From: Paracoccus sp. (in: a-proteobacteria)
GTDB taxonomy: Bacteria > Pseudomonadota > Alphaproteobacteria > Rhodobacterales > Rhodobacteraceae
Reading direction: 5' to 3'
Length of the DNA: 64,000 nucleotides
Assembly (NCBI RefSeq): GCF_030538655.1
Contig: NZ_JAUNTO010000001.1
Span: 62,001-126,000 of the forward strand
Shown: positions 53,312 to 63,801 of the stretch, one piece after another
How the letters are laid out: each line of letters opens with the position of its first letter
Position numbering within the stretch: the stretch's first letter is position 1
The notes under the pieces: model-generated
Told to the model about the DNA's origin: nothing
Seen by the model: the letters and a program-made list of their open reading frames with translations, nothing else
Databases searched by the model: none
Position numbers and translations under genes: made by a program

Positions 53312-53570
53312 GTGCTTTCCTTGACGTGTCATGTGTGTGGCGGTGCGAATGTTTGATCTGACTGTAACCAGAATACCGATTGGACATTGCAACCCCGGCG
53401 GACCGAGGGTTTTTCCTTTACGAATCAAGCCAACCTACATTGCCACCGCACGGGATCAACCGGCAGAAACCGCCCCCTGACATCAACACCCACAACGCAA
53501 CCACGCGACAGGTCCCGCACCCGACCGGAAAACGAACGCCGGGAACAGCCCGCCGCACCTCTTGCCCCAA

Positions 53571-53602
53571 AAGAAAAGACCCCGCACAGATGTCGGGGTC
53601 TT
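53571..53602 (-). terminator. Strong intrinsic terminator after cytochrome c550
   Basis: Minus strand: AAGACCCCG pairs with CGGGGTCTT around a 9-nt loop and is followed by TTCTTTT. It lies 19 nt past the cytochrome stop and ends transcription of the nos-cytochrome region. The remaining 53312-53570 spacer holds no gene. Confidence 0.88.
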
Positions 53603-53620
53603 GTGGGACTTGCGGCTGGC

Positions 53621-54103
53621 TTATTCAGCCGGCGGAGCCATCGGGCTGCCGTCGCTGTCCTCGGGCTGTGCCGGGGCGTCGGGCGACACGCTCAGCAGAT
53701 AGGCGATCAGGTTGTCCTTGCCCGGACCATCGGCCAGCCGAAAGGTCATCAGCGACCGTGCCGAAGCATCGCCGGTGATCTCGCGGACATAGTTCGTCGG
53801 GTTTTCAAGATAACGATCCAGCGAGGCCACGTCCCAGACCGCATCGGGATTGGCTTCGGCGATGGCAGTGATGCCGGGGCCGTATTTAAAGCCTTCTTCA
53901 GCAGCGAACTTGCTGCCAACGATGCCCCACAGGTTCGGGCCGGTCTTGCCGCCCTTCACGATGTCATTCCCATCGGGGTCCTGAATCATGTGACAGGCTT
54001 TGCATTTGTTATACTCGCGTTCGCCAGCGGCAGCATCGCCCTGCGCGAAGGCGGGGGCAGCCATGGACATAGCAGCGAGCGTCAGGATCAGCTTGCGGTT
54101 CAT
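53621..54103 (-). CDS. cycA: Cytochrome c550 (class I c-type cytochrome)
   Basis: 160 residues with a signal peptide ('LTLAAMSMAAPAFAQ'). 'EYNKCKACHMI' gives the CKACH haem site, 'KTGPNLWGIVGSKFAAEEGFKYG', in blocks, the surrounding fold, and 'RSLMTFRLADG' the Met ligand region. The sequence follows Paracoccus denitrificans c550 closely, including the acidic C-terminal tail. c550 carries electrons in the periplasm to terminal reductases, including NosZ. ATG 54103 has AAAGGAG upstream; it is 82 nt after nosX and may be co-transcribed or have its own promoter. Confidence 0.92.
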   Translation of the reverse strand: MNRKLILTLAAMSMAAPAFAQGDAAAGEREYNKCKACHMIQDPDGNDIVKGGKTGPNLWGIVGSKFAAEEGFKYGPGITAIAEANPDAVWDVASLDRYLENPTNYVREITGDASARSLMTFRLADGPGKDNLIAYLLSVSPDAPAQPEDSDGSPMAPPAE

Positions 54104-54185
54104 GTTGTCTCCTTTCAGCGTTTCAGATTGCCCGCCACATCCGGGCGAACGAAGATGCCGTCGGGCCGGTCGGCCCGCAGGCGGG

Positions 54186-55073
54186 TCAAGCGATACGCAA
54201 CGCCTCAACGCGCGTATCGCGAAACTGTTCACAGACTGACACCATCGTGACGGCATCCTGCATAAGACAAAAGGCGGTGGACAGCGCATCCGCGACCGCC
54301 GCCGATGGCGACGACACCGACACCAGACGCCAATGCGGCGATGCGGGCTGTCGGGTCTGCGGATTCAGAATGTGCCCTGCCCCGCCGCCGAGGGTCATCC
54401 CCAACGGCGACGAACTGGCCAGTGCCCGGTCGGCCAGTTGGGTCCGACCACCGCCATCGAAGGAAACCGGCCAAGGCCCGCCATCGGACGCGGTGCCGAC
54501 AGCCGACAATTCGCCGGTATCCACCATCACATGGTCATAGCCCCGCGCCCGGATCAGCGCCGCAACCTGATCGGCGATAAAGCCCTGCGCGATACCGTTC
54601 AGCGTCAGTGCCATACCGCGGCGCAGCGTGATGACCGCCGCATCCACAGACACGCCATCCCAACCCATCGGCAGCGCAGCCAGCTGCGCCGGGTCCGGTG
54701 CGCCCTGGGCATCGGCATAGGCCAGCCACAGCGGCTGCACGGTCGGATCGAACAGCCCGCCGGTGGCACGATGCGCCCGCCCGGCCAGCGTCAGACATTC
54801 GACCAGTTCCGGCGGGGGTGCGTCCAGCCGCCCGGCTTTGTTCAGCCGCACCAGCGCCGAGTCGGGGCGATAAAGGCTGAACACCGCCTCAAGCCGCTCG
54901 ATCTCGGCCCGGATGGCGGCGAACAGCGCCGGATCGTGGCGATCCAGCGTAATGGTGGCCCGCGCGCCCAAAGCCTGCCCGCGCCACTGTGCATAGCGCG
55001 GCGCGGCAACCGCAGGCAGCCCCGAGACCAGCAGCATCCCGGCAGAGATGGTCAGAAAACGGCGGCGCTTCAT
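54186..55073 (-). CDS. nosX: NosX, ApbE-family FAD:protein FMN transferase
   Basis: 295 residues. The N-terminus 'MKRRRFLTISAGMLLVSGLP' has a Tat-like RRxFL motif. 'LGARATITLDRHDPAL', 'VFSLYRPDSALVRLN', 'GGLFDPTVQPLW' and 'MVDTGELSAVG' match the ApbE fold. NosX flavinylates the FMN-binding domain of NosR (and related proteins) in the periplasm. It is the last nos gene, 1 nt after nosL. Residues of the flavin and magnesium site ('ALTLNGIAQGFIAD') appear intact. Confidence 0.93.
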   Translation of the reverse strand: MKRRRFLTISAGMLLVSGLPAVAAPRYAQWRGQALGARATITLDRHDPALFAAIRAEIERLEAVFSLYRPDSALVRLNKAGRLDAPPPELVECLTLAGRAHRATGGLFDPTVQPLWLAYADAQGAPDPAQLAALPMGWDGVSVDAAVITLRRGMALTLNGIAQGFIADQVAALIRARGYDHVMVDTGELSAVGTASDGGPWPVSFDGGGRTQLADRALASSSPLGMTLGGGAGHILNPQTRQPASPHWRLVSVSSPSAAVADALSTAFCLMQDAVTMVSVCEQFRDTRVEALRIA

Positions 55074-55074
55074 G

Positions 55075-55644
55075 TCATTGCCCCCCCTGGGTGCCAAGCC
55101 GACGCAAACGCTCGGCATAATCCGGTTCGTCACCTTCTGCGGCCTCGGGCGCCGCGCCCTCATCGGGGGCCAGCACATCTTCGGTTGCAATCTGGTTCAG
55201 ACGCAGGATGTCACCGCCGTTCAACGCGGCAAAAGCCTGCGCGGCCTGTTCATTGCCAAAGGGCACCATCTCGGCCGCGCCCATACCGCCCACCAGCCGC
55301 GAGCCGACAACATAAAAGGCATCATCCGCTGGTATCCAGTTGGCGGCACCGGGATCTGCCCAGTCGGGCGCCACCCCCATATCGCTGACATACATCGTCA
55401 CGATCTCGTGGCTTTGTTCAGGCATCCGCTGATAGGCGATGCCGTCGCGCACCTGACTGAAGAACAGCGGGAACATCACATCCTTCAGATGCACCTGCGC
55501 CTTGGGGCCGGGGTGTTCCAGCAGGTTCATCTGGCAGAAATGCCCGATGGTGGTTTCGGTCATCTCGACCGGCGCGGGCACCTCAACCGTTTCCGTGCGG
55601 CAGGCGGTCAGGGCCAGCAGGGCAATCAGTGCGATACGTTTCAT
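55075..55644 (-). CDS. nosL: NosL, copper-binding lipoprotein
   Basis: 189 residues from ATG 55644. The signal peptide 'MKRIALIALLALTAC' ends at a lipobox cysteine. 'GHFCQMNLLEHPGPKAQVHL' carries the Cu(I)-binding C-x-M motif, then 'IAYQRMPEQSHEIVTMYVSDMG' and 'FYVVGSRLVGGMGAAEMVPFG' follow, all NosL blocks. It is an outer-leaflet copper chaperone for NosZ Cu centres working with NosDFY. It overlaps nosY by 4 nt and is 1 nt from nosX. Confidence 0.95.
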   Translation of the reverse strand: MKRIALIALLALTACRTETVEVPAPVEMTETTIGHFCQMNLLEHPGPKAQVHLKDVMFPLFFSQVRDGIAYQRMPEQSHEIVTMYVSDMGVAPDWADPGAANWIPADDAFYVVGSRLVGGMGAAEMVPFGNEQAAQAFAALNGGDILRLNQIATEDVLAPDEGAAPEAAEGDEPDYAERLRRLGTQGGQ

Positions 55645-56465
55645 GGCGTCACCCGGCGAAAGGCAAGACTGGCCAGCACCAGCATCAGAACCGGCCAGAT
55701 CAACAGCGATGTCAAAGCCGCCCATGGCGGAATGGTGCTGGCCGCCCCGCCAAGGCCCGCCGCCGCCGCCGTCGCCTCGGACGCGGCAAGGTTATACAGG
55801 CGGAAGGCATCGGCGGGATTGCCCAGCAACAGCGCAGGCAGCGCGGTACCAAATGCACCCTCGCCGCCAGTGGCGACCAGCGCAGCCAGCAGGCCCAGAT
55901 CATACAGCACCACAGCCACCAGCCAGATCCCGATCGCCAGCCCCGCCGCACCCGAAGGCCGCCGCGACAGCGCCGAAATCACATAGCCCACACCCAGAAA
56001 GCTGGCCCCCAGCAACAGCGAGGTCCAGAACAGCCGCCACAGCGCAGGCAGCCCGGCGACCGCCCCACGGTCAACCGCAATCGCCGAGACAGCGGCCAGC
56101 CCATAGCCGACACCCACCGCCAGCGCCAGAATGGACAGATGCGCCAGCAGACGGCCCGCCAGAATCTCGGCCCGCGCGACGGGATAGGTCAGCAGCAGGG
56201 GCAGCGTGCCCCGCTCGACCTCGCCGGCCACGGCGTCAAAGGACATCAGCAGTGCCAGCAACGGCACCAGATAGACCGCCAGACTGGTCAACGAGGCAAC
56301 CACGACCGACAGCCGGTCGGCCCCAAGCGCGCCGGTCGGTGCCGATCCGGCAGCCGACAGCACCAGCGCGAACACCGCCATCATCGCCACCGCAATCGCC
56401 AGCCAGCGGTTGCGCAGCGCGATCCGCAATTCGGCCCCCGCCGTGGCAAGAATACGCCCGATCAT
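55641..56465 (-). CDS. nosY: NosY, ABC transporter permease
   Basis: 274 residues, six hydrophobic helices ('LAIAVAMMAVFALVLSAAG', 'ALLMSFDAVAGEVERGTLPLLLTYPVARAEI', 'LASLAFRRVTP' at the end). The 'EVERGTLPLLLTYP' loop is the NosF coupling element. With NosF and NosD it forms an ATP-driven complex needed for NosZ CuZ assembly. It overlaps nosF by 4 nt and nosL by 4 nt. Confidence 0.95.
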   Translation of the reverse strand: MIGRILATAGAELRIALRNRWLAIAVAMMAVFALVLSAAGSAPTGALGADRLSVVVASLTSLAVYLVPLLALLMSFDAVAGEVERGTLPLLLTYPVARAEILAGRLLAHLSILALAVGVGYGLAAVSAIAVDRGAVAGLPALWRLFWTSLLLGASFLGVGYVISALSRRPSGAAGLAIGIWLVAVVLYDLGLLAALVATGGEGAFGTALPALLLGNPADAFRLYNLAASEATAAAAGLGGAASTIPPWAALTSLLIWPVLMLVLASLAFRRVTP

Positions 56466-57361
56466 GCCGCAGCCCCCTGTGCGCCGAAATGGCTGTAGAT
56501 GTCTTCCAGACTGGGCGGCGTGACCTCGACATCGGCGATCAGGCCGGACAGGTTGCCGATGCGCGCCAGCATGGCGATCTTTTCGTCTTGCGCGCTGGTC
56601 AGCATCAGCCCGCCCGTCACCGGGCGCGCATCCGGCAGCGCAGCGGCCAGCGCATCCGCCGCGCCGGTCTGCGGCACCAGCAGATAAGATACCGGCAACG
56701 CCGCCTGCCTGCGCAGATCAGCCAGCGTGCCCTCGGCCATGCGACGGCCTTGCGACAGGATCACGATGCGATCCGTGCGCGCCTCGACCTCGGTCAGCGC
56801 GTGCGAGGACAGCAGGATGCCCGCCCCGTCAGCGGCCAGCCCGTCCAGCAGTTCATAGAAGGACCGGCGCGACACCGGGTCCAGCCCCGAGGTGGGTTCG
56901 TCCAGCACCAGCAGACCGGGATGCCCGATCAGCGCCTGCGCCAGCCCGACCCGCTGCCGCATCCCCTTGGAATAGGTGCCGATCCGCCGCTTCATCGCAT
57001 GGCCAAGGCCGACCCGTTCCAGCAGGCCGGGTGCATCTGACGGCGGTTCACCGCGCAGCCGCAGATAGAACATCACCATTTCCAGCCCGGTCAGCGCCGG
57101 GTGAAAGGCCACGTTTTCCGGCAGATAGGCCACGCGCGTCCGCGCCGCGCCGCTGCCGGGTGCGGCCCCCATCACCGACACCTCGCCGGAATCAAAGGGG
57201 ATCAGCCCCAGCACGATCTTCATCAGCGTCGATTTGCCCGCGCCGTTATGCCCCAGCAGGGCCACGCGCTGCCCCGGTTCCACCGTCAGCGACACATCAT
57301 TCAGCGCGGTGAACGCGTCAAACCGCTTAGTGAGGTGCGAAAGCGTCAGCGCCATCGTCAT
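56462..57361 (-). CDS. nosF: NosF, ABC transporter ATPase
   Basis: 299 residues. Walker A 'LLGHNGAGKSTLMKIV', signature 'YSKGMRQRVGLAQAL' (S-K-G-M-R variant), Walker B 'LLVLDEPTSGLDP' and the H-loop 'LLSSHALTEVEA' are all intact. It powers NosY for sulphur or copper-centre assembly on NosZ. The first 35 nt overlap the end of nosD. No oddity is seen. Confidence 0.97.
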   Translation of the reverse strand: MTMALTLSHLTKRFDAFTALNDVSLTVEPGQRVALLGHNGAGKSTLMKIVLGLIPFDSGEVSVMGAAPGSGAARTRVAYLPENVAFHPALTGLEMVMFYLRLRGEPPSDAPGLLERVGLGHAMKRRIGTYSKGMRQRVGLAQALIGHPGLLVLDEPTSGLDPVSRRSFYELLDGLAADGAGILLSSHALTEVEARTDRIVILSQGRRMAEGTLADLRRQAALPVSYLLVPQTGAADALAAALPDARPVTGGLMLTSAQDEKIAMLARIGNLSGLIADVEVTPPSLEDIYSHFGAQGAAA

Positions 57362-58655
57362 CGGTCCTTATCATTTTCCACAACGGCGGTTGCGCCGCCA
57401 TCCGGGCAATATTCTCGGGCACCGGAATATCCACCGGCCGGGTCAAGGGGAAACTGTCCACCACCCCGCCGGGCAGGGTCGCAGGAAAGTTAGCCTGACT
57501 CCACCGGATCAACTGCACGGCGGGCGATCCGGTCAGCAGCGCGGCGGCAGGTTGCGACCACAGGATATGGTCCATCAGATCATTGGGACGAAACCGGCTG
57601 TCAGCGATACCGTCACCGTTCAGATCAAAGACAGCATGATCCGACCAGTAATTTCCGCGACCGTCCAGACTCCACTCAATGTCGCGGGTGCCGACATATT
57701 TCACCTGCGTGCGGTTGCCGATAAAGGCATTTTCGGTCAACGCGTTCCGTTCAGACCCTGCGGTAAAGTGGATGCCGATGTCGCAGCCTTCAAAGCGGTT
57801 TCCGGCGATCAGATTGCGGTGCGCGTTATAAATGAACGTGCATTTTTCCGGCCCGCCCCGCACCAGATTGCCCGCCACATCGGCCCCGTTGGCATAGTTC
57901 AGCATCACCCCGTGATCGCGGTCGTTGATCGACAGATTGTTCGTGATCGTCACCCGGTCGGAAAACATCATCGCAAAGCCCAGATGATTGCCGACCGAGA
58001 TATTGCCTGAAACTTCGCTGTCATGCGTATACATGTAGTGCACGGCAAAGCGCAGATCATGCATCAGATTGTCGCGGAACACATTGCGGCGGCTGGAGTT
58101 GGTGAAAATCCCGTCGCGGCCATAGCGCATGGTATTGCCGACCACCTGCGTGCCGGGCGCGTTCCAGATATAGATGCCATTGCCCCGGCTGTTCATCCGG
58201 TGATCGCGCCGCCCGATGATGGTATTGCCGCGCACCATGCTGTCATTCGCGCCATGGACATCGACGCCATACAGATTGCCTTCGAACAGATTATCCTCGA
58301 TCACGGCGCGGTGGGCGGTGCGGGTCAGCAGCACCCCGGAATCAATATCCTGATGCGAATTACCCGATCCGGTCAGATGCAGGCTGCGGATGGTCACATC
58401 CTCGGCCGTCACGAAAATCACGCTGCCCTGCCCGCCGCCATCAATCTGTGCGCCGGGCTGTCCTTGCAGTGTCAGCGCATGGTCAATGGTGACGGGGCCT
58501 TGGTGCAGGCCCGGTTCCAGGATCAGCACATCGCCGGGGGATGACCCGTCGATGGCCTGTTTCAGCGCGTCCCCGCCCGCAGGCACGCCGATCTGACCGG
58601 CCCAGACGGGACCGGCCAGAATCAGCAGCAGGGCAAGAACGCCGCGTATCATCAT
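57327..58655 (-). CDS. nosD: NosD, periplasmic copper-processing protein
   Basis: 442 residues with a signal peptide ('[17 protein letters not shown]'). A right-handed beta-helix is evident from repeated N-x-x-x-x-N and GN turns ('[25 protein letters not shown]', '[24 protein letters not shown]', in blocks), the CASH domain of NosD. It delivers components to NosZ with NosFY and NosL. The tandem ATGATG start overlaps the nosZ stop. Confidence 0.95.
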   Translation of the reverse strand: MMIRGVLALLLILAGPVWAGQIGVPAGGDALKQAIDGSSPGDVLILEPGLHQGPVTIDHALTLQGQPGAQIDGGGQGSVIFVTAEDVTIRSLHLTGSGNSHQDIDSGVLLTRTAHRAVIEDNLFEGNLYGVDVHGANDSMVRGNTIIGRRDHRMNSRGNGIYIWNAPGTQVVGNTMRYGRDGIFTNSSRRNVFRDNLMHDLRFAVHYMYTHDSEVSGNISVGNHLGFAMMFSDRVTITNNLSINDRDHGVMLNYANGADVAGNLVRGGPEKCTFIYNAHRNLIAGNRFEGCDIGIHFTAGSERNALTENAFIGNRTQVKYVGTRDIEWSLDGRGNYWSDHAVFDLNGDGIADSRFRPNDLMDHILWSQPAAALLTGSPAVQLIRWSQANFPATLPGGVVDSFPLTRPVDIPVPENIARMAAQPPLWKMIRTDDDGADAFAPH

Positions 58656-60625
58656 GCCGCCTTGGGCCGGACCAGCATCCGGCCGCGCATTTCCATATGC
58701 AGCGCGTGGCAAAACCACTGGCAGTAATACCAGTAAACACCCGGCTTGGCGGCGACGAACGTCACCGATGACGTTGCCTGCGGCCCGATCTCTATCGCCA
58801 CCCCATGGTTACCCATGGTAAAGCCGTGGGTCAGATCGTCGATGTCGTCAAGGTTGGTGACGATGACGGTTACTTCGTCACCCTCGTTCACCTCAAAGCT
58901 GTCGAGCGAGAAGGTCGGCGCCTGCGAGGTCATATAGACCCGCACCTTGGTCGGATCGTCAGCATCGCGGATCACACTGTCCTGCCAGCCGTCCAGATCA
59001 ATGCCATCCGCTTCGGCCTGCGCGCGGGTTTCGGCCCACATCGGATCGTTGCGATCCCAGACCGATTTGATGATCGGCGTCATCAGCGAGGCGGGCACGG
59101 CGATGGCGTCATGCGGCTCGGCAAAGTTCGGACCGTCATGGACCACCACCATCTGATCGGTGGAAATGTCGATCAGCTGATCGTTTTCGGGCTTGAGCGG
59201 ACCGACGTTCAGGAAACGGTCCTTCGAGAATTTCGACAGGCAGACCAGCCACTTGCCATCGGCATCCAGCGTTTCACCCAGCGTGGTTTTCAGGTGGCCG
59301 GGTTGATAATGCACGTCAACCTTGGAAATGATCGGATCGACGTTTTCGCCCGCATAGGCGCGCACCGCCCGGTCAAGGTTCCACTTCACCACCTGACTGT
59401 CGAGGAACAACGAGGTATAGGCGTTGCCTTGACCGTCAAAGGCCGTGTGCAGCGGGCCAAGGCCCAGTTCCGGCTGTGCAACGACAGCGGTTTCAGGTTC
59501 GGCCTCATCCGCAAAGATAGCAGGCAGATTGCGCACGTCGATCACCGAAACCGTGGGCGACAGCTTGCCCGCGATGCACAGGTGAATCTTGTCCGGCGCC
59601 ATGTTGCAGCCGTGCGGGTTATTCGGGATCGGGATATAGCGGGTCAGCCGGGCCGCCGCGTTTTCCTTGCGCCCGTCCAGAATCCGGGCACCGTTCAGTT
59701 CCTGATATTCACCGCGCTCGATCGCGGCCTCGATCGCCTCGATGTCGAAGACCACGACGTGATCCATCTCGGCTTCGGTCATCTCGGGCTGGGTCATCCC
59801 CATTTCCGAGTTATACGAGGTCGAGAACGCATATTTGCCGTCATAATCGGCATCACAGTTGTCAAGGTTGCCCGACACCATGATCTGCCAGGCGACATCC
59901 ATTGTTTCGCTGTCAACGGCGCTGAACAGGTTCACATAGGTGCTGACGTCATCCATGGTGGTGCCGTCATTGACCAGCGGGGTTTCGTCCTCGCTGTTAC
60001 AAAAGATATAGTTCGACGATGGCACCTTGCGCGGGCGCATCCCGTGCATGGCGGTGGCGTTCGGCATTTCCAGAATGGCGTCGCATTTCATCACGTCGCA
60101 GCGGATGCGCGCGATGCGGCCATTGGCCTTGTCCTGCATGAACAGATACTGGCCGTCATAGCGCCCGTCCGTATAGGACATGTGGATATGGTGCAAATCG
60201 CCGTTATCGTGGATTTTCTTGCCGTTGGCCTCCAGATAGTTTCTGGTCTTGTCGCTCATCGTCCGCTGGTGAATGCGGATCGATTCATTGGTCTGGCCCC
60301 AGCCGGTGGCGGAACAGCGGTTGAAGACGGGAATCCGCATCAGTTCCCGCATCGAGGGGATGCCCAGAATCCGCGCCTCGCCGGTCTGACCCGACGACCA
60401 GAAACCATAGTATTCATCAAGCTGGCCCGGCCCGATATGCGGCGCGCTGACACCGCCCGACTGGGCGCTGGCCACGCCGGTGGCTGCGGCTGTGGCCGCA
60501 GTGCCGGTGGCCGCCGCGAAAAACGCCTGACGCGCGGTGATCCCGCCGCCAAGCAGTGCGGCCCCGCCTGCCGTCGCGCCCAAAAGCCCGCGGCGGCTGA
60601 TGCCGGTTTTTCCTTCATTGGACAT
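58652..60625 (-). CDS. nosZ: Nitrous-oxide reductase NosZ (clade I, Tat-exported)
   Basis: 657 residues from ATG 60625 (AAGGGAG upstream). The Tat signal '[19 protein letters not shown]' marks clade I. CuZ histidines are visible in 'DLHHIHM' (145-148), 'TAMHGMRP', 'NPHGCNM', 'GPLHTAF', 'QPGHLKT' and 'EPHDAIA'. The C-terminal CuA domain has '[16 protein letters not shown]' with Cys635, Cys639, His643 and Met646. It reduces N2O to N2 in the periplasm. It starts 1 nt after nosR, whose last codons hold its ribosome site. Confidence 0.98.
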   Translation of the reverse strand: MSNEGKTGISRRGLLGATAGGAALLGGGITARQAFFAAATGTAATAAATGVASAQSGGVSAPHIGPGQLDEYYGFWSSGQTGEARILGIPSMRELMRIPVFNRCSATGWGQTNESIRIHQRTMSDKTRNYLEANGKKIHDNGDLHHIHMSYTDGRYDGQYLFMQDKANGRIARIRCDVMKCDAILEMPNATAMHGMRPRKVPSSNYIFCNSEDETPLVNDGTTMDDVSTYVNLFSAVDSETMDVAWQIMVSGNLDNCDADYDGKYAFSTSYNSEMGMTQPEMTEAEMDHVVVFDIEAIEAAIERGEYQELNGARILDGRKENAAARLTRYIPIPNNPHGCNMAPDKIHLCIAGKLSPTVSVIDVRNLPAIFADEAEPETAVVAQPELGLGPLHTAFDGQGNAYTSLFLDSQVVKWNLDRAVRAYAGENVDPIISKVDVHYQPGHLKTTLGETLDADGKWLVCLSKFSKDRFLNVGPLKPENDQLIDISTDQMVVVHDGPNFAEPHDAIAVPASLMTPIIKSVWDRNDPMWAETRAQAEADGIDLDGWQDSVIRDADDPTKVRVYMTSQAPTFSLDSFEVNEGDEVTVIVTNLDDIDDLTHGFTMGNHGVAIEIGPQATSSVTFVAAKPGVYWYYCQWFCHALHMEMRGRMLVRPKAA

Positions 60626-60626
60626 G

Positions 60627-62861
60627 TCAGACTCCCTTTGTTTGCAGATTTGGGTGGTTGGACAGCCCGGCACGCGGCAACACCGGCGCATTGCTGGCAG
60701 CGATATTCGCGCGCCGTTTCAGCCGCTTGATGACGACCGGGCATTTGGTTTCGGAATGATACAAGACCTGACAGTGCATACAGTTCAGGCACTCGTTCGG
60801 GTTGATCTGTCCTTCCGGGTGGATCGCCTGCACGAAACATTCATTCGCACAGGTCTGGCACGGATTTCCGCATTCCTTATAGCGTTTCAGCCAGTCGAAC
60901 ATGCGGATACGCGCGGGGATCGCCAGCGCGGCCCCCAGCGGGCACAGATAGCGGCAAAAGAACCGTTCGATGAACAGCCCCGCCACCAACAGCGCGCCGA
61001 CATACAGCAGGAACGGCCAGCTGCGCTGGAAATTCAGGATGATCGCGGTCTTGAACGGCTCGACCTCGGCCAGATGCTCGGCCCGTTCAAGGCTCATCAG
61101 CGAGACACCGAACAGGCCAAGGAAGATCACGTATTTGATCGCCCAGGCGCGTTCGTGGATGAACCACGGCACAGTGATCTGCGGGATGCGCAGCTTGCGC
61201 CCGATCTGGTTGGTCAGTTCCTGCAAGGCGCCGAACGGACACAGCCAGCCACAATAGGCCCCCCTGCCCCAGAAAATCAGCGCCGCCGCGACGCTGAACC
61301 ACAGGATAAAGGTCAGCGGGTCCATCAGGAACGCCTGCCACGAAAAGCCGTCGCGCAGGGAATTGAACAGCGCAAAGATGTTCACCACCGAAAGCTGTGC
61401 GTTCCACATCCAGCCCAGCACGACCAGCGTTACGGTCAAAAAGCCTAGCCGAAAGAGACGCACGGCACGTTCCGACCGCGACAGGTATTCCTGGAAAAAG
61501 AACGCCGCCGTCAGCACGCCCAGCATAATGGCAAGGATGGCAATCTGCGGACGTTTCGCATCCCACGCGCGTTTCCACAGCGCCGCCTGCGCACCGGCCT
61601 CATCCGTGTCGGCCACCGCCACCGTCGCAGGGGTGAGGGCAGATACCGGCTCGGGCGGCGGCAGCGGCGTCAAATAGCGTTCGGGCAGTTGATAACCCAG
61701 ATCATAGGTCAGAAACGCCTTTTCCAGCGCCGACACGTCACGGTGGACCAGCAGTTGAATGCGGAACGGTTTGGCCGGGTCAAAGCCGCTGTCAGCCGGG
61801 ATACGGAACAGGTCCATTTCCGTGAACGCCGGCGCCCCCGCCAGTGCAATCGTGGTGCGGCGGTGCTGCCGGTCGCGGAACCGGACCGAGATGTCGTCCT
61901 GAATCAACTGGATACGGTCAAATATCCCGCCGCGCACATAGCCCGATCCCTTAAAGGAATAGATGCCCAGCCCGACAATCGCGATGGCGCTATCGCCTTC
62001 TTCCAGCCAGCTTGTGACATTGGCATATTCCGCCGGGCCAAGAATTGCCTGACCGATGGCAGGCACGCTGACCAGCGCCGCCTGCATGTCGATGAACACC
62101 GTTTCCGGGTCGTTAGGCAGCGGCCGGGCGGCGGCGCGCAGATCGTCATGGGCGTTGTAAGCCTCGTTCACCTCGCCCACGGTCAGCAGCAGGCGGCGGA
62201 CGGTGCCGTCACCTTCGGCCTCGGCCCAGTCGGCAACGGGCGCGACATCAGCGGCCAGTTCACGCGGCGGCGTGTTTTCGGCAGTGCTGCTGCCAAGACC
62301 GCCCAGACCCAGTGCCCGTGCCACCCGCAGACCCGCACGCACGATATTGTCGTCGATCACCATCACTGTCACCGTCGCACCGGCAATGATGTTCAAATCA
62401 TGCGCCGATCCGCCCGCCGCCGCCTCGGCCACCAGATCCAGCCCGACATAGCCCGCCGCCATTTCCTCCATCCGGGAATTGGGGATGCCGATCAGGACGA
62501 TGGGTTCGGAATGCTTGACCAGCTTGACACCGATCACCTTGGCCGCGTCATCGACAGCAACCATGGTGTGAATCGGCTTGCCGGAATAACCCGTCGTGCC
62601 GACGAAATCGCTGGTGATAAAGGCCCAGCCCAGTTGCTGATTGCCCTGCATGACCGGCGCAACGGGTATATCGTCGCGCATGGGGCCAAAGGCGTCAGCC
62701 CCCGCAACCAGATCACCCGCCGGAACCTCGGCCAGAAATTGTGGCAGCACCGGCGTTTGCGCCCGCGCAGGGCCAGTCAGCAGCAGCAAAAACAGGGCCA
62801 GAAGAAAAGCAAGGGCAAGATTCAGCGCGCCCACGGGCCAAGGCCGGCGTTTGACTGTCAT
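60627..62861 (-). CDS. nosR: NosR, membrane flavoprotein/polyferredoxin
   Basis: 744 residues from ATG 62861. After a signal helix comes a periplasmic FMN-binding domain ('[22 protein letters not shown]' holds the flavinylated Thr site). Membrane helices follow with '[16 protein letters not shown]' and '[11 protein letters not shown]' motifs. The C-terminal polyferredoxin has '[17 protein letters not shown]' and '[20 protein letters not shown]'. NosR supports nos expression and electron supply to NosZ. An FNR/DNR-type box is centred about 85 bp upstream of the ATG. The usual Paracoccus nosC gene is not seen. Confidence 0.97.
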   Translation of the reverse strand: MTVKRRPWPVGALNLALAFLLALFLLLLTGPARAQTPVLPQFLAEVPAGDLVAGADAFGPMRDDIPVAPVMQGNQQLGWAFITSDFVGTTGYSGKPIHTMVAVDDAAKVIGVKLVKHSEPIVLIGIPNSRMEEMAAGYVGLDLVAEAAAGGSAHDLNIIAGATVTVMVIDDNIVRAGLRVARALGLGGLGSSTAENTPPRELAADVAPVADWAEAEGDGTVRRLLLTVGEVNEAYNAHDDLRAAARPLPNDPETVFIDMQAALVSVPAIGQAILGPAEYANVTSWLEEGDSAIAIVGLGIYSFKGSGYVRGGIFDRIQLIQDDISVRFRDRQHRRTTIALAGAPAFTEMDLFRIPADSGFDPAKPFRIQLLVHRDVSALEKAFLTYDLGYQLPERYLTPLPPPEPVSALTPATVAVADTDEAGAQAALWKRAWDAKRPQIAILAIMLGVLTAAFFFQEYLSRSERAVRLFRLGFLTVTLVVLGWMWNAQLSVVNIFALFNSLRDGFSWQAFLMDPLTFILWFSVAAALIFWGRGAYCGWLCPFGALQELTNQIGRKLRIPQITVPWFIHERAWAIKYVIFLGLFGVSLMSLERAEHLAEVEPFKTAIILNFQRSWPFLLYVGALLVAGLFIERFFCRYLCPLGAALAIPARIRMFDWLKRYKECGNPCQTCANECFVQAIHPEGQINPNECLNCMHCQVLYHSETKCPVVIKRLKRRANIAASNAPVLPRAGLSNHPNLQTKGV

Positions 62862-62939
62862 GACCGAAATATCCCAACCACCGCACGCAGATAGAAAGTC
62901 GCCAGACCAATGATTGCGATGACACATCAGACGCCGCCT

Positions 62940-62953
62940 TGACCAAACTCAAA
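62940..62953. promoter_or_regulatory. FNR/DNR-type box upstream of nosR
   Basis: TTGACCAAACTCAA matches the TTGAN-N4-NTCAA half-site pattern. The centre lies about 85 bp upstream of the nosR ATG; a class II promoter (-41.5) would start transcription near 62905 with a leader of about 44 nt. The regulator encoded next door is the likely binder (inferred). Confidence 0.6.
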
Positions 62954-62975
62954 AGCCCGGCGTAATTTTGCCCCG

Positions 62976-63674
62976 TCAGCCCTTGGTCCACGGCAGGCTG
63001 GGATCTTCGGATGCGAAATCAATCAGCTGCTGCAAATCCGAAATCCACGCGCGGTTGCCGTCGATGCGCACGCCATAATCGCGCAGACGGCGAAAGGCGC
63101 GCGACAGGCTTTCGGGTTTCATGCCCAGCCGACCGGCGATCAGCACCTTGTTATAAGGCAGGTCGACATGGCAGGCGCTGTCCTTGTCGTCGGCCAGTTC
63201 GATCAGGAATTCCGCCACCCGCTGCGACCCAGACCGCGCCTTGAGCTGTTCGACCTGCGTGACGAAGCTTTGCAGCTTGGTGACGCAGCTTATCAGCAGC
63301 GCCTTGGCCACATCGGGTTCGGTCTCGATCAGGTGGCGCAGCTTGCGGGCATCGACAACGATCAGCGAAGCCTCGGTCGCGGCCTCGGCCGATACGGGAT
63401 AGGGCGTGCCACGGATCGCCACCGCCTCGGCAAAGCTGTGGCCGCGGGTCTTGACCGACACGACCGCCTCGGTCCCGCTGGGGGCGACGCGATACAGCTT
63501 GACCCAACCGCGCACGATCAGGAACACACCGTTCGAGGGTTCGCCCTGCACAAAGATCGTCTCACCCTGCGCGACATCGCGCATCGAGGAAAAGCCCGCG
63601 ATCCGATCAATCAGGTCCGCTTGCAGGGATGAGAAAAGAATCGACTGTCGGATGGTGTCGCGGATCAGGGTCAT
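62976..63674 (-). CDS. dnr: Crp/Fnr regulator, DNR/NNR (NO-responsive) type
   Basis: 232 residues: an effector domain ('VFLIVRGWVKLYRVAPSGTEAVVSV', 'SFAEAVAIRGTPYPVSAEA') and a C-terminal winged helix ('LPYNKVLIAGRLGMKPESLSRAFRRLRDYG'). It lacks the N-terminal cysteine cluster of FNR, and the effector domain follows P. aeruginosa DNR in blocks. DNR-type proteins sense NO, probably through haem, and activate nor and nos genes. It sits between nosR and nnrS and is transcribed divergently from nnrS across a palindrome. Confidence 0.88.
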   Translation of the reverse strand: MTLIRDTIRQSILFSSLQADLIDRIAGFSSMRDVAQGETIFVQGEPSNGVFLIVRGWVKLYRVAPSGTEAVVSVKTRGHSFAEAVAIRGTPYPVSAEAATEASLIVVDARKLRHLIETEPDVAKALLISCVTKLQSFVTQVEQLKARSGSQRVAEFLIELADDKDSACHVDLPYNKVLIAGRLGMKPESLSRAFRRLRDYGVRIDGNRAWISDLQQLIDFASEDPSLPWTKG

Positions 63675-63729
63675 TATCTGTCTATCTATTAGGCAAACAG
63701 ACCCATAACGCCAGTGCGCAAACCCCGAC

Positions 63730-63743
63730 CTGACTTAAGTCAA
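63730..63743. promoter_or_regulatory. FNR/DNR-type palindrome between dnr and nnrS
   Basis: CTGACTTAAGTCAA (minus strand TTGACTTAAGTCAG) matches 13 of 14 positions of a perfect TTGAC-N4-GTCAA site and contains the exact palindrome TGACTTAAGTCA. Its centre is about 62 bp from the dnr start and 66 bp from the nnrS start, so a single site could place both promoters at the class II distance. Confidence 0.7.
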
Positions 63744-63801
63744 CGCAGATGACAAAAAGAGTCGGCAGAATGCCAAACGGATCATTTTCCGCAGGCCCCT
63801 C

